A DNA stretch of 64,000 bases from Malurus cyaneus samueli. Taxonomy: Eukaryota; Chordata; Aves; Passeriformes; Maluridae. Made by a program: the position numbers and the translations under genes. Shown here piece after piece: positions 1 through 13,383 of the stretch; the first letter of the stretch is position 1; every line of letters begins with the position of its first letter. Under the pieces are notes generated by a model. The model worked only from the letters and a program-made list of their open reading frames with translations. It was not told the origin of the DNA and did no database searches. The stretch lies in NCBI GenBank assembly GCA_009741485.1, contig CM019227.1, forward strand, positions 9,774,236 through 9,838,235, in the 5' to 3' direction.

Positions 1-1236
1 TGTTCACAAAGGATTGAGGATTTAGGAGGAACACCAGCAACCAGGCAAAGCCTCTCGTGGCAGGTAAAGCAGACACAGAGGGCACAGTGGAACCAGGATG
101 GACAGGAAAGTCTCATGGCCAAAGCCATGGGGTGGCTGAAGGACAGTGTCACCATGCTCCTGACTCCCTCCTGCTTTGGACCTCCCTCTGCTGGAGCAGC
201 ACAAAGCTGAGCAGACCAGAAAGGTTTTAGGGCTGTTTGCTCCTGAGTCAGTTGAAAAGTTTGAGCTCCAGCTCCTGTTCCCAAATTCCCCATATGTCCA
301 GCAGGCACAGGGAGCACACGGACAAGGATGGCCCCAGCTCCACACAGACCTGCCAGCACCAACTTCCCACCCTCCCTGTCCCCAGACCTGGACTGTCCCT
401 TCCCACAGCAGGGAACACTCCTCAAACCTTTCCCTTTCACAACTGACAGTCCCAATCTGTCCAACCTTTAACTAACAGCCCCTTCCAACACCTCCAAGTT
501 TTCCAAGTTCCTGGGTGGTAGCTTGAGAAAAACAGCTTTGTGTCTATTTTAGCCCTGTCTGTCGCTTGATTTTCATCTCCAATATGTTTTACCAACAACA
601 TTTCATTTAAGAGTTCCCTGTATCACGCTTTCACCAACATCCTTCAGCTCCAGCATGGGAAGTTCCCTGAAAATAGCTGATGAGGAAAGGACAAGAAGAA
701 AGGAAGACCCATTCTGCCCATGGCAGGGCATTGTCAGTGATGGAGATCAACTCTGAGCAGGATTTTGCAGCACAGCCTGTGCTGGAGAGCTGATGAGCCT
801 CTTCACTTATTTTCTTCCTCCCCAGAGAGAAAACTTGCGAATTTGGGGCCGTCAGATTAGTACTTAATAAGTTTACAAATAGTCCAAAGTAAATGGTGCT
901 GCTCTGCGAAAACAGTGATGCTGAGCAGAGCCCTGAGTTCACAGCCCACTGCCTGTGACAGAAAACCCCCAAAGCAGCAGAGCTGGGAGCAAAAAGCAAA
1001 GTGCAGCATCTTCAGGCCCCCAGACCCACCCAAACCACAGCTGCAGCACAACTCAGTTGTGTTTCCCCTGCAGTCCTGATGTTAGAGCTGCTTTCCATGG
1101 TTTACCCCAACAACTCCAACTCCTCACATCAATTCCTGCAGGCAGCTCCCAGCCTTCCAGAGAATGTTCCCATCTCACATAAAGACTCTGAGAATCAATG
1201 AAAGGTTTGAGTTCCAAGGGACCTTAAAGGTAGGAT

Positions 1237-1362
1237 GGGGCTTGGAGCAAACTGATCCAGTGGGAAGTGTCCCTTCCCATGGCAGGAGGTTGGAACTGGA
1301 TGGGCTTTAAGGTCCCTTCCAACCCAAACAATCATTTGGGTCAAATCTATCATTCTATGAAA
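1237..1362 (+). repeat. CR1 LINE 3' end fragment
   Basis: Sense-strand CR1 tail: 'ggaactggatgggcttt' followed by 'aaggtcccttccaaccc' and a terminal 'attctatga' type motif. A short inverted scrap of the same element (around 1,207-1,232) precedes it. Confidence 0.85.
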
Positions 1363-1728
1363 CATTCTGAAGCCAGTGTTTAATCCATTTAATATCTGTA
1401 GTGTTCATTTTTTCATTTTAATTCCTGACAAATACATGTGACATTGAGTCAAACTCAAAAATTTGACTCAGAATTCAAATTCTGACTTCTTGCAGAACTC
1501 AGATGTGTATTACATCAACGTCAGCATCTTCTGCTCCTCCATCTGCAAACTTACTTAAAAGGCAGAGGTTTGGGAGATCTATTTTCCATAAGTGGATTTT
1601 CCATGTTGACTGCCACTAATTACACCATCCCCTTTAATTTTTAGCTGATGCCATGCTAGGCACTGCATTGGTTCTCCCTGGGATAGAAAATCTGGACATT
1701 GGGCCGATGGATGTTTGTACCACCCCAT

Positions 1729-2290
1729 TTACCTTCTGTTAACACTGGCACCATGTTTGTTTTGATCCAGCCCCCTGGGGATCTCTCTAAGGCCCAAAAA
1801 TCCATTAAAAGTGAACATTAATAGCCCAGAGGGCTCTTCAGCCAGATCTTTTAAAATTCTTGGATGCAAAATATCTGAACTTGCTGGTTTAAGAAGGTCT
1901 AACATTAATAGCAGCTGTTTAACATCCTCCTCAGTTACTGTTGGAGTGGAAAGTGTTTCATCATCCTCATATGATACAAATACATCACCTGGCTTTTTTC
2001 CAAGTAGAAAACAGAAATATTGACTGAGCAGTCCTGCCTTTTCTGTATTTTCATTGATAATTTGACCATGTTCATCTATTAACAGATCAGTACCATCTAA
2101 CTCCTCTAATTCCCAATACACCTGAAAAACTCTTTATTCTTCTCAACCTTGCTGGACCAGACTCTTCCTTAAGATTCTTTTCCTTATCAGTGTTTAGTGG
2201 GCCTGAGCTGAGCCCACACTCATCACAACCAACTTTTCTTCTTCCTATCTCGTGTATTTATTTTCCATAAGAACTTCCGCTTCTCATTCA
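1729..2290 (-). repeat. CR1 ORF2 relic (endonuclease-RT linker region)
   Basis: The minus strand has a 130-codon open stretch (1,729-2,121) recognisable as the part of CR1/non-LTR ORF2 between endonuclease and reverse transcriptase. It contains NTEKAGLL, then EEDVKQLLL, then LHPRILKDLAEE, which align with the family patterns DTEKAELL, EDQV..L and HPRVLRELAD. The frame is degraded: the usual S-PGPDG motif has become PASSDI, and the following RT block ends in a stop. A related but weaker stretch continues to about 2,290. It is an inactive fossil. Confidence 0.75.
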
Positions 2291-2305
2291 GGCTCTCACA
2301 ATGCA

Positions 2306-2510
2306 GAGACAGAGTTTTGAGCATCCACAGCTTCTCTGGGCAACATGTGCCCTGGAAGAGTTCCACCACTCTCACAGGGAGGAGTTTCTCACCAATATCC
2401 CATCTAACCCTCCCTCCCTTGGTGTGAAGCCATTCCCCCTTGGCCTGTCCCTTCAGAGTCCTTTGCAGCTTTCCATGTCCATCACTGACCCTATAAGGGC
2501 TCCTCTTTAA
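2306..2510 (-). repeat. CR1 LINE fragment
   Basis: Antisense CR1 3' region: 'cagcttctctgggcaac' followed by 'caccaatatcccatctaac' and the 'tgtgaagccattcccc' block. The element's last bases are missing. Confidence 0.8.
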
Positions 2511-2845
2511 GGACCTGATGCCCCCATGCTTTGTTCTCCCCTTCCTTGCAGTGAGGATGATAAGGTAAGGGAAAATTAGAGAAGTAAAAAAATTAGTGCT
2601 CTCCTGTACCTTCCTATAAAAAGAGGACCAGCCCCATCACATATCCCTCAGGGATGGTTACAGCCTTAATCTGAAGATCCTTAATTTGAAGCTGTTCCAT
2701 AAAAAGCAATTTTCAATGTTCTCTGCTCTCTATGAAAACTATTTTTTGGTGCAATTAAATCCTCCCATTTTCTCTAATTCTGGCACATCCGTATCAGCTG
2801 CTTTGTCCTTGACATGCACAACCCTTGGATACCTGTGGGATGTTA

Positions 2846-3075
2846 ATCATGAAATCCTGGAACAGTTTGGGCAGGAAGGGACATTTAAGCCCATCCAGTT
2901 CCAGTCCCAACACCTTGCACTATTCCAGGCTGCTCCAAGCCCCATCCAGCCTGGCCTTGAACACTTCCAGGGATCCAGGGGCAGCCACAGCTTCTCTGGG
3001 CACCCTGTGCCAGGGCCTCCTCACCCTCTGAGTAAAGAATTTCTTCCCAACATCCCATCTAACCCTGTACTCTTC
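2846..3075 (-). repeat. CR1 LINE 3' fragment
   Basis: A near-complete antisense CR1 3' segment, running from 'gaacagtttgggcagga' through 'ctccaagccccatccag' and 'cacagcttctctgggcac' to 'catcccatctaaccc'. Confidence 0.88.
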
Positions 3076-3087
3076 CAGTTCAAAACC

Positions 3088-3150
3088 AACAGAATCCCAG
3101 AATGGTTTGGGTTGGAAGTGACCATATCATTCCAAGCCACCTTATCTGCA
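3088..3150 (-). repeat. CR1 LINE 3' terminus
   Basis: 'agaatcccagaatggttt' and 'gggttggaag' mark a second antisense CR1 tail abutting the preceding fragment. The remainder is truncated after about 60 bases. Confidence 0.75.
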
Positions 3151-3639
3151 CCCAGTAGGCCAATGCTTCCCTAATTCTTCCAGCAAACAGGAATATGGCA
3201 CTGTGCAAGAGTCCACTGAGGCAGCCTGGAACCTTCCTGGGCTCCAGCACACCCCAGGTTTTCCATGCCCACATGCCCAGCTCCACGGGGCTGTGTGTGT
3301 GTGTTTGTTTGGGATTTTGTGAATAGGGCTGCTTAGCAGGCTGAGTCCTCCCCGCAGCACTGATGTGTTAGAGCCGATTGGCTCCCCGCTCCCCGAAGGA
3401 AACATCTGCACATTCCAGACACATTCTGTAACGGGAGTGAAACCCATCCTTGAAGTGAAATTTTACAGCCTCCACAGCGCAAAATAACGAGCGCTGGCAG
3501 GGGCCAGTGGAAAAGTAATGTTTAAAATATTATTACAGGGAAGCGGCTGCCAGAGCCTCAAATTAATCACTTGAACGTGTCTCTGGTGCGTTATGTAACA
3601 CTGGGCCAGCTCCCGCCCGGAGTGCAGCTCCTCTCCGGC

Positions 3640-3860
3640 CACATCCCCGCTCTGGCCACATTTCACTGCCCAGCTCCACAACCCTGCTCTGGCCACATTC
3701 CTGCAATGGCCACATAGCTACTCCGGCCACATCCCCGCTCCGGTCACATCCCCGCTCCGGTCACATCCCCGCTCCGGTCACATCCCCGCTCCGGTCACAT
3801 CCCCGCACCAGACACATTTCACTCCATCCACATCCCGCTGCCCAGCCCCCCTCAGGCCAC
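3640..3860. repeat. 17-bp minisatellite with degenerate flanks
   Basis: Five head-to-tail copies of the 17-mer ctccggtcacatccccg occupy 3,721-3,805 (the first copy has c for t at base 7). Looser 'ggccacat' units extend on both sides, about 3,640-3,860. Confidence 0.88.
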
Positions 3861-5274
3861 ATTTCTTCCAGGTGTCCAATTTTTTCTTGTGTTAAAGGCA
3901 AACCCGAGACAGACAAGGACAAGGGGTGTTTCTCTATCACCTCTGAAAAGCAGCGTCTGTCACAGCAAAAGGAGCTGCTTCCCACCGTGGTCTGAAGAAG
4001 AGGAGAAGCTACAGGTCTGCTGGTCAAACTGGTTTACTGGTGGCCCATCTGGTCTGGCCATGGGGCAGGTGACAGAACAGGGACAGTGTCCCCTCCTTGT
4101 GCAGTGATCACTAACTGGCAGGATCCAAACATGATAATAATGCAACTGATGTTCAAAATTTTGAACATGTGAAGGAAAGCAGGAACTCAGAGAGCAGTGG
4201 ATGCAGACACAGCTCCAGGGGAGGAAGGAAGGTAGGAAATGCCTGGCAGCCTGAACCAGCAGCAGGAAGAGGAGTGAAATCTTTGGAACCAGGAAGAAGA
4301 ATCCTGCAGGCACTAAGGAAGGATGGTCCCCCAGCAGAAACAAGGACAAAACTCTGCCTCCCATAAGGCTGAAGAGACCATGAATGTAGCCAGAAACTTT
4401 GATGAGGATATCTCCATCTCTGCAATTCCACAGCTGTGCTGGGGGATCCAGCCCTTCCAGGTGACAAAGGCTCAGCCCGAACTGTGCTGAATTTCAGTCT
4501 CCCTGCAGGAACACGGGCAAGCAGAGGTGCTCTGGTGACAGGTAGCTCTGAGTCCTGGGTGGTCTCCATGCAGAAGCTCCTCCTGAAGCTTGAGATAACA
4601 GGATTTCCAGGATTCCATGGGATAAAGGGCTTCCAAGTCACCGTTTCGCTGTAAACATCCCTCTAGCACAAAGGCTCCATAATTCAAAGTCAGGCCCACG
4701 AATCCCTACTGGAACAGAAACACTCAAGGAATTCCTTAAGCAGCAGCTCTGGCTGGTGTTATTTGCTGTAAATCTGAGGGCAGGGCAGCCCCCAGAGCCA
4801 GGGACACACAGAGCACAGGGATCCGGCCTGGGGAGGCCAAAGGACAGGCTTTCCCTGATCCCCCCGTGCCGGTGCTGACACCGATCCGAGCTCCCCCAGC
4901 TTCTTCCAAATGTGCTTGTTTGGGTTGGAGGGCTCTGCTCTCAATGTTTTTGCAGCATGTTCAGCACAGAACCTTAAACATCTTCCTTCTGAAAACAAAA
5001 CCCAATTAGAACCCAATATAGAGCTGCTGGTTGCCGTACAAAAGCCATTTGCATGATTCTGGCATTAATAATGTGTGTGGTTGGGCTGCTTCCTTTTACC
5101 ATTAGAAAGTCTTCTGTGATGCAGTCAGAATATTTCTGCTTCAGAAATGCTCGTGTTCAGAGGCCCCAGGGTAGGTACAGAGGGAAAGGAGCAGCCTGCT
5201 TGAGCCTCAGCTGCCCCTCAGTTCTTCTGAACAGGTTTGGGAGATAGAAACTCATTTGTTTCCTGCACAAGGTC

Positions 5275-5510
5275 ACAGAATGATGGAATGGTTTGGGTGG
5301 GAAGGGATCTGAGAGCCCACCCAGTGCCACCCCTGCCATGGACAAGGACATCTTCCACTGTCCCAGGCTGCTCCAAGCCCTATCCAGCCTGGCCTTGGAC
5401 ACTCCCAGGGATCCAGAGGTAGCCACAGCTTCTCTGGCAATCTGTGCCATGGTCTCCCAGGGATGGATTTCTTCTCAATATCCCATCCAAAGCTATTTTT
5501 GAGAGTACTC
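5275..5510 (-). repeat. CR1 LINE 3' fragment
   Basis: Antisense CR1: 'agaatgatggaatggttt', then 'ccaagccctatccagcc', then 'cacagcttctctggcaa' and 'caatatcccatcc'. Confidence 0.87.
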
Positions 5511-6249
5511 TCAAATCAGATCACGTGCAGGTGATGCCCATTTCTGGTTCTTTCTGGACCCCTGTGCACAGGAGCCTGCTCAGTGTCCTCCTCTGGCCCC
5601 ACCCTGACCATCAGACCCCTCCAGGGATGCACCCACTCCCATGTGCTGTACGTGAAGAGATCCAACAGCCCCTCAACGCTCCAAGGATCCAAGTGGCACA
5701 AGTGACCCTCAGCAGTGACACAGCTGCAATGACACAAGCCTGACACTGCAGAAAAGAAGGGTCTGGATATCCTGGGTTCAGCAGGACTTGCATATCCAAT
5801 TCTCCTACCCATTCTTTTGGAAACCTAAACTCCAGAAGGAGAGAGCCAAAGCTTTAACATGATCTGCCTGAGACAAATAATTGTCCACACTTCTGCCAAA
5901 TAGCAGGGGTGAGAAATCCATGCTGCAACATATCTGGAGGTATGGGGTGGAGACCAAAGGACAGATCCCTGGAAAGAGCTCTGGAAGAATGCTTCAATCA
6001 AGCCCTCAGCTTATCCTGGAAAGATACAGCTGACCTCGAGATAACCTGCTTCCCACTGTTCCCCTCAGCTCAACTCTTCCCCCTGGCTTGGACAGATCTC
6101 CACCTGACCAGAGTGATGAGAACAATTCACCTCTGACCTCTGGCTCGGTCAGACCCTCCTGGGCTCATCTGTGCTGGCTGTGAAAGAGCTTCTGTGCAGC
6201 TCCTCTGCAGCCCTTCAGCAACTGCAGAGCCTCCCATGCCCCAAAGGGC

Positions 6250-6305
6250 TCGTGCTGCAGCTCAGGGTCCCCTCCAACCCAAGGCATCCCACGATTCTGT
6301 GACTG
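6250..6305 (+). repeat. CR1 LINE terminal scrap
   Basis: 'agggtcccctccaaccc' followed by 'cacgattctgtgactg' is the last 50 or so bases of a sense-strand CR1. Confidence 0.6.
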
Positions 6306-8604
6306 CTCTGTGAGGAATCAGAGAAAGGATAATTCCATCCACTCAAACTACAGGTCCTGTCAGGGATCTGTTAAAGGGAGGATCACCACGGTGCCCGTTC
6401 CCTTCTCTCACAGGGCAAACGCCTCTAATCCTTTTATAAGAACATCATTATGTGGAATAAACTATCGAGAAGGGGGAAAAAAAAGGTCTTGCAACTCTGC
6501 TAATCTTCTTAATGATTTAATACCTGCAAATACTCCTGGGAAGTATCCCTTTCCTGATCCCATTAAACGCTGCCGTACCACACATCTCACACACTTCAGC
6601 ATCCCACTGTGGATTTTGTTTTCAAACAAAGCCCATTTCTCTGGAGACCAAGCAAGGGTTTCTGATCCCACAGCCCCACCAATTTTAAAAGATCTTCTAA
6701 ACGCCTGCCTGGGGGATTCCAATAAGTCCTGGCACAGATCCTCCAAATAGTAGCAAAGCTAAACAGGGTACGGCTGTTATTGTAGAGATCTCTCACTGCC
6801 AGCACAAATACACAGCCTGGACCATTCAACCTTTTACAGCAGGAAAGTCACGGACAGTTGATGATTCACAATCAGCATTTTTCCTTCTACTACAGCTACC
6901 CTTTTTCTTTAATTATTCCATCTCCCTGACAAGCAGCCCTTCCCTGCATATTTTGCAACGTATTTTCCCCTGATTTCTTCCTCACATTGACAAGGCCAGG
7001 GCACATCCCAGAGCCCTCAGTTTGATTTCTCCTCTGCCATAGGCTGGTAAGACATTTCAGGCTGTGGTTCAGCCAGCCAGGGCTGGTCATTCCCTGGTGT
7101 ATAAGACCAGAACAAGGCTGGGAAATGCTCAGAGTAAGGCTAAGGTGGCTTCATGGGCCATGTTTGCACTGGTTCTTTTCTTTTTCTTTGCAAATGCAAC
7201 GCCAAGAGACATTTCCTTCCCAGGTCAATATGAAGAGAAAATACATGAAATATTAAATATATAAACTATATTAAATTATTGCCTATTCCACTCACAAGCT
7301 GAGACTGACGCTAGTGTTGATTGTTCCTCTTAGAAATCTTTTCTTAATTAACCAGCTTAAATCTTCCTCAGCTCAGGGTTTTTCCAGAGCTCCCCACACA
7401 GGTCCTGTGATGATGAACCCAAACCTCAGGTGCTCACTGCTAAGACAGGTAAGTCTAACACCCAAAGTCCCCACACATCCCACACACCAAGAAAGGAGAA
7501 ATGAACCACGAGAGACCCACCAGGGCAGATATCCCTGGAGCTGAAACAAATGCCTCAAGAAAGAGAAGTCACACCCCTTACAGTTCACAGATGTTGTTCC
7601 TGCAGTAGAACAGATTGATTTTGTTGTTGTTTGACTTCATGTTGGGTTAAAAGAGAAGCCCCAGGCTGAGCCCTCTCCCTGACACAGGCAACTCAAACAC
7701 TGACAGCACTGGCTGAGGGGTCTCTGGGGAGGTTGATGCTCCACTTCAGGTTCAGGCAAACTGCCTCAGTTTAATGATTAAATCCAAAATTACTCTCCTC
7801 TATTCCTCAGAAAGCCACGAGGGTGGTTGTGCAAGAGGGTCTTCGCGGTACACACAAACCACCAGCAAATTTGCTTTGCTTGAAAGGGAAAGAAGAGCAA
7901 GGGAACAGCAAGGCAGGGCCAAGGCAAATCAAATGGCACACATAGAGTACCCCAGGAACCACGCAGTGTGCCCTGTGCCCAGCAGCAGGCACGGCTCTGT
8001 TCCGAGCCCCGCGGGACTGGAGGACTCCCAAAGCAGGCTTGGAGCAGCAGGACACACAAGGGCAGCCTGATCCTCCTCAGGCTCCACACAGACACTTCAC
8101 AAGGCTCTGGTAAACATCCTTGGTAAACTTTGGACACCACAGCAACGTCAAGAAGGAGGACAGGACACTCATAAATCAGCTCTGCTAGCAGATGAGAATC
8201 TGCCCAGCTCTCTCAGACACACCATCGCTCTCAGGATTTACAGCAGACACTGAGCAAAGCTGCATCTTTGGTCTTATGCTAAACCACCTTCTTGCCAAGG
8301 CTAAAAATTGCTCTGTGGTGCAATCACAAACCGAGGCAGAAGAGCAAAATAATAAATTTCGTTCTCATACAATAATAACAAGTTAGGTTTCCATAGCACC
8401 CCTGCTCCTCTTGGATCCAACAGGACATTGCTGCCTTGTCTCCCTGCAGCATGGGCATTCTGTAACCCAGCACAGACACTACTCTGAGGGGTGCAATCCT
8501 CTGAGCATCACAGCTCAGAGATTCATGGAAGGAAGGATCACCAGTGCACGAGGAGAAGGCATGGCACTGCTGCTGGTGTGAGGATGACTCTGATCCACAG
8601 TCTG

Positions 8605-8695
8605 CTCTGGTTGGAAAAGCTCTCCAACACCACCGAGTCCAATCTATGACCAGTGCTCATCCTGTCACCCAGCCCAGAGCACTGAGTGCAAAAAG
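8605..8695 (-). repeat. CR1 LINE fragment (older subfamily)
   Basis: 'ggttggaaaagctctccaac', then 'cgagtccaatctatgacc' and 'gagcactgagtgc' match the antisense CR1 tail subtype that reads '...gacctccaagatcatcgagtcc'. Confidence 0.7.
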
Positions 8696-9361
8696 ATGGG
8701 CAAAGCACAACCTGGACACCTGTGGTCAGAGCAGCTCCTGGGTCATGCACCCAAAGACAAAATGGGTCCCTTTTCAGCACAGTCACGCTGGGATCGCTGC
8801 CCAGTCACGCCTGCTCCAGCGCTCTGTCCCTGCTCAGTGTCACTCGGGGGGCACCAACACAAAGACCCCAAGGCTTTTCCCAGTCTGTCTGTCCCATCTC
8901 ATCCCATGAAAGGCTATCAAAGAGCTCCTGTTTTCCACACAACAAAACCAAACTGGGAGCACGCAGGCACAGGGAGCAGAGCAGGGAATGTGCAGGGATG
9001 GAGGAGTGTGCGGAGCAGAGCTCGCCGGCCTCGCGCGCCTCCGATCCCGAGGCAGACAGGGCTGCAGACTGCCTGAGCTCCATTTTTCCTTTCCAACATT
9101 TTCCACACCCTCCTGCCAAGAAAACTCCGAGAGCTGCCTCCTGCCCCGTCTGGCGAGCGCTTCCCAAGCGGAGCAGCCCCGGAGAGCACAGGCTGTGCAC
9201 ACAGAGTGACCACAGGGGCTGAGACCCCTCTGACAGCCTGCAAAGGACTCAGGAGGGCAAGGGGTGCCCCTGGAGGACATCTGGCATTTGGGGACTCCAC
9301 AGGGAGGGCAGCTCCCCAGCTCCTACACTGCTGCTGAGGCTGACAGTGGATGAAGGGAATT

Positions 9362-9640
9362 GCAGAATCACAGAATGGAAAGAACTTTAAAAAATCACCC
9401 AGTTCCGCTCTCTGCCATGGGCAGGGACACCTTTCACCAGACCAGGTTGCTCAGAGCTCCATTCCACCTGATCTTAGACATTTCCAGGGATGGGAAGAGG
9501 GAAGGGAAAGTACTAGAAGCAAGATTACCATATTTTCTCCATCCTCAGCCTGGCCTGTAACTGCAGAAAGTTTTGTACTTGATACAAAAAGGCAAATCAC
9601 AGAATCACCACGGCTGGAAAAGACCTCTAAGATCACTGCC
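9362..9640 (-). repeat. Two adjoining CR1 LINE tails
   Basis: 9,362-9,485 begins 'cagaatcacagaatgga' and carries the 'gggcagggacacctttcac' block. A second tail starts at about 9,596 with 'atcacagaatcaccacggc' and 'tggaaaagacctctaagatc'. Both are antisense and truncated. Confidence 0.78.
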
Positions 9641-11469
9641 TGAGCATAGATTTCACATATTTTCATTACATTCAGAATCATCAGACATTAAGATGTCTTG
9701 TGAAGCAACCTGGAGCTCCAGCTCCAACATTCAGCTGAATTTGAGCAAATAAGAATTTGCATCTGCTTCTTGTGTGTTGGACTGCTTTTTTTTTCATTTC
9801 CTGCTGTGTGAAACAGGAGGAGCAATAAAATCAAACCCTTGGAAACAAATGACAACTGTTTAATGGAGTAAAAAGAAATCCCAACACCTTCCCAGGCTGT
9901 TTATGCCCCAGCTACTCCACGCACGGCTGAGTACACAGGTAGAAGAACAGGCTCCAACTCCAGACTTCCTCACTTTTATGGGTTTAAATTGGATCCCACT
10001 CGGTGTTTAAGGCTGTTGCTGAGCTGCTAACACATTCTGCAGCGTGACTAACACCAACTGGGTTATTTTTCACTCACATGTGAATGATTCCCGTACCTGA
10101 TCCTATGGTGTGTGGCTCTACATGACACTTCTTTACCCCAAAAAGAAGAATTAGAAGATACACTCAGTCTTGTCCTAAAAGAAGTGGTCGGTTCCCTTAT
10201 TTTCTGGAATCATGGCATTGAATTATAATCTCTACTCTTTCCTTTCTTTTGATTTTCTTGAAATCTATTTTTCCTCTGTATCTCCTCAGTGAGAGGTACG
10301 GACCCTTCCAGATGTCTCCTACTTGGGAGTTCAGCCTCAAAACACAGAAGGCACCAACGTTTGGGCTTCCTCTGTTTCTTTTTAATCTCAAGATTTATGA
10401 GAGGTAGCTGACTCATGTTTTGGCTGGCAGAGCTGCACTCTTGTAAGTAATTGCATCCTTGCTAATTTATTAATTAAGGTAAGTTCTGCCACTTTGGTCT
10501 GAGTTGTTGGTGATTGACTACAGTGAGAAAAACATAGATCTTTCCTGGGTCTCAGGCAGATGAAAGTGCAGGTAATTCCTCCTCCAGGGCCTGGCCCAGG
10601 TATCCAGAGTGAGAGGTGCAGATATATCAAATACCCCAGCACTGCTCAGCTCCACCAGACCATCCAAGCGTCTCCTCTCAGAGGGGAGCTCCACCCTGAG
10701 CACAAGGCAAGAAATCCTGCACACACCAGGGCTACTGTGAGCTGTTAAGTGTGGTTTTGCTTCACATACCCCCATTTCCTTTCCAGCAACAGCACCAGAA
10801 AAAATACTGAGGAGAGAGTTTGTAGCTGAGGAATTCGGTGAATGATTAACTCCATCCTACCTATTAACCATTGCCTCCATTCCCTCACGCCTCCTGGGAG
10901 CCCCAGTTCTGGCAGCAGAGCTGTGCCAGCAGCTGATCCCCGTTGTTGTGGTGTGCAGAGTCCTTAGGTGATGTGGATGGTTCTAGCTCTGAGTTACAAC
11001 CCATGAAGGGCAGTGATGATTAACCCCAAAGCCCGGCACAAATCCAGGATGAAATGCTGCTCCCTTGTCACACCCAGTGAATCCTGCTGCTTGGAGGTCA
11101 CCACAGAGGGACCGGGGACACCAGGACAGGGCCAGCCCTTCACAAAGAGGCAGAAGGATGCAATGCCCAGCTGCTGCCATTCCCCCTCCAAACCAACCCA
11201 CATGTCAGCCGTGCTGTGCTGCTTCGGGATCGGGACAGGACAGCGAATCCTTTGGCGACCCCAGCCCATCACCCCACACTGCAGAACCTTCCCATCACAG
11301 CAGCCCCACGTGCAAACCCACGTGTTTGTCACACTCAGTGCATCTCAGAGCACAGGGAGGGCTCAGGGCTGGGCTTGGACACAAACTCCCTGCGTGACCT
11401 CAGGCACCTCCCTTACTCTGTGCACCGAGCTCTTACTGCCTTACCCAGCTGGAAAACAGCAAGGGGAGG

Positions 11470-11675
11470 GTCAGGTTGGACATCAGCAAGAATTTCTTCA
11501 TTGAAAGGTTGTCAGGTATTGGAAGGGGCTACCCAGGGAGGTGGTGGAGTCCCCATCCCTGGAGGTGTCCAAGGAAGGACTGAGGACATGGTCAGTGGCG
11601 GCCTTGGCAGTGCTGGGAGAATGGCTGGACTCAATGATTTTTCCAGCCTTAACAATTCTGTTATTCCATGATTCT
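11470..11675 (+). repeat. CR1 LINE 3' fragment
   Basis: Sense-strand CR1: 'aatttcttcattgaaagg', then 'ggtggagtccccatccctgg', then 'tggctggactcaatgattt', ending 'attccatgattcta'. Confidence 0.85.
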
Positions 11676-12804
11676 ACTGTCACACAGCCTGTCAGCCAGC
11701 CAGAATCAGGACTCCAAGAAATTAAAAGAAACAAATGTACAAGCAGAGTTGCAGCCAGAAAGAGGACTGGAGCCATCCCTGCCATCCTCAAACTCCAGTG
11801 GGAATACTGAAATGCAGCCACATTCCTCTCAGGAGTTGCTCCCTCGCTCTTGAGACAACACTGACTCCCCATCTGGGCCTGGGATGTCTCTGTTTGGGAA
11901 ACCAATGGCTCTGCCCTGAACAAATACAAGTTGGGTAGAAAACAAAACTTCTTTTTTTTTTCCCCCGATCCTTTAGAAGCAAAATTGATGATTTTCCAGC
12001 TATGGGAGCACAGTGGGATCCTGCTGGCTCCAGTACCTGCCACTTGAGATGTACCACACAAGCACAAGGTTGGGTTTGGTTCAGAGGATGAGGAATAAGA
12101 GGCTGAAGTACAAGCAGGGGTGGGAAGGCAGGACCGAGGGTCAAAGTGAGCCCACATCTCTGTTTTGCTGCCCTGATGTCCACCTTGCCCACCCTGAAGA
12201 TTCACCTTCCCAAGAGCTGCCACAAAACGTTTTGCTGCCTCCTCACGAGGATGGCAGAGCACCAGGCAAGCAGGAATTACAAATCCAGGGCATTCATCCA
12301 GCAGCCAAGCACCAAAGCGCTCCACAAACACCGAATTCCCATAACTAAGGAGGACAACACTCTCGCTAGGCAGTGAAGCTGCAGCCCCGCTGCTCCGTCA
12401 GGGAGAGGATGCAGAGGAATCCCTGACAGCCCAGCCCACAGCACCAGGGTCAAACTGCAAACAAAAGGATCCTGCTTCCTTCCCCCTGCGTGCTCCAGCT
12501 CTTAGACAACACTGCCCCCAGTAGCTCGGCTTTCTTCCCAAACCAAGGTACGCACTGCGCTTCCCTGGCTGCGGAGGGGAGCGGGACAGAGGGAAGCAAA
12601 CCCTGGTCTTGCTCACAGCCCCCATGGCTGCTGCAGAATCCAACAGCTTCCAGGAGCTGCAGGGCAAGCCAGGAAATGGAGCACCAGCTCCAGGACCGCT
12701 TCCCTGCTCTGTGGGGACGCAGGAATTGTGGTCAGGCTGCACAGGGAGGAAGAGGAGCTCCGTGTTGCTGATCACAGCACCCACCTGCAGGAGGGGGATC
12801 CAGA

Positions 12805-12900
12805 GCTGGGCTGCCCATCCTCAAAATGGGGATTGGCCACAGGCTGGACTCAGTGAGCTTGGAGGTCTTTTCTGACCTAAATCATTCTCTGATTCCATGG
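12805..12900 (+). repeat. CR1 LINE terminal fragment
   Basis: 'aggctggactcagtgagctt' followed by 'ggaggtcttttctgac' and 'attctctgattccatgg', a diverged sense-strand CR1 end. Confidence 0.7.
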
Positions 12901-13383
12901 AAAAACCCTCCAATGACTTATGGAATGTCCTTCCCAAGCAGCCAGAGTGGATCTGCTTCAGGGAAAGCTGTGGGTCCTGGGGCGGCAGGGGTGCTGGAAA
13001 TGGATTTCCAAACTCTCCAGATCTCTCTGAAATTATGGGATTGAGACTCAGATGTGTCTGGCTAATCCACAGGAAGACAGAGCGCAGCGGTGGGCTCTGC
13101 TGGCTTGTTTTAGAGATCTGATGGTCAGCTGCAATTAACTATTTAATTGCTGCAAAGACTAATTTATGCCAGAGCAAAATATTCTCACGAGCCTGGCTGC
13201 ACAGCATGGGGCACTAGACACAAAACAAAGCAAATCCAAGTTAATGCAACTTACATTTGTGGCTATATCCGATTCAATTTGTGCATGCAATCAGAAATTC
13301 AGCTATGCAAGATCAGTGCCATTGCTACCTTGACAGTTCACTGTCCTGCAAGCACGGGAGATGCACAGAGCTTTCCAAGAAAT

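Noticed and set aside
1729..2121. Possible host protein gene on the minus strand
   Set aside because: The motifs are those of CR1 ORF2 in a decayed state, so it is a LINE relic.
11498..12331. 277-codon minus-strand open frame
   Set aside because: It begins over a CR1 fragment and continues in non-coding sequence without recognisable domains. The CR1 part explains its end.
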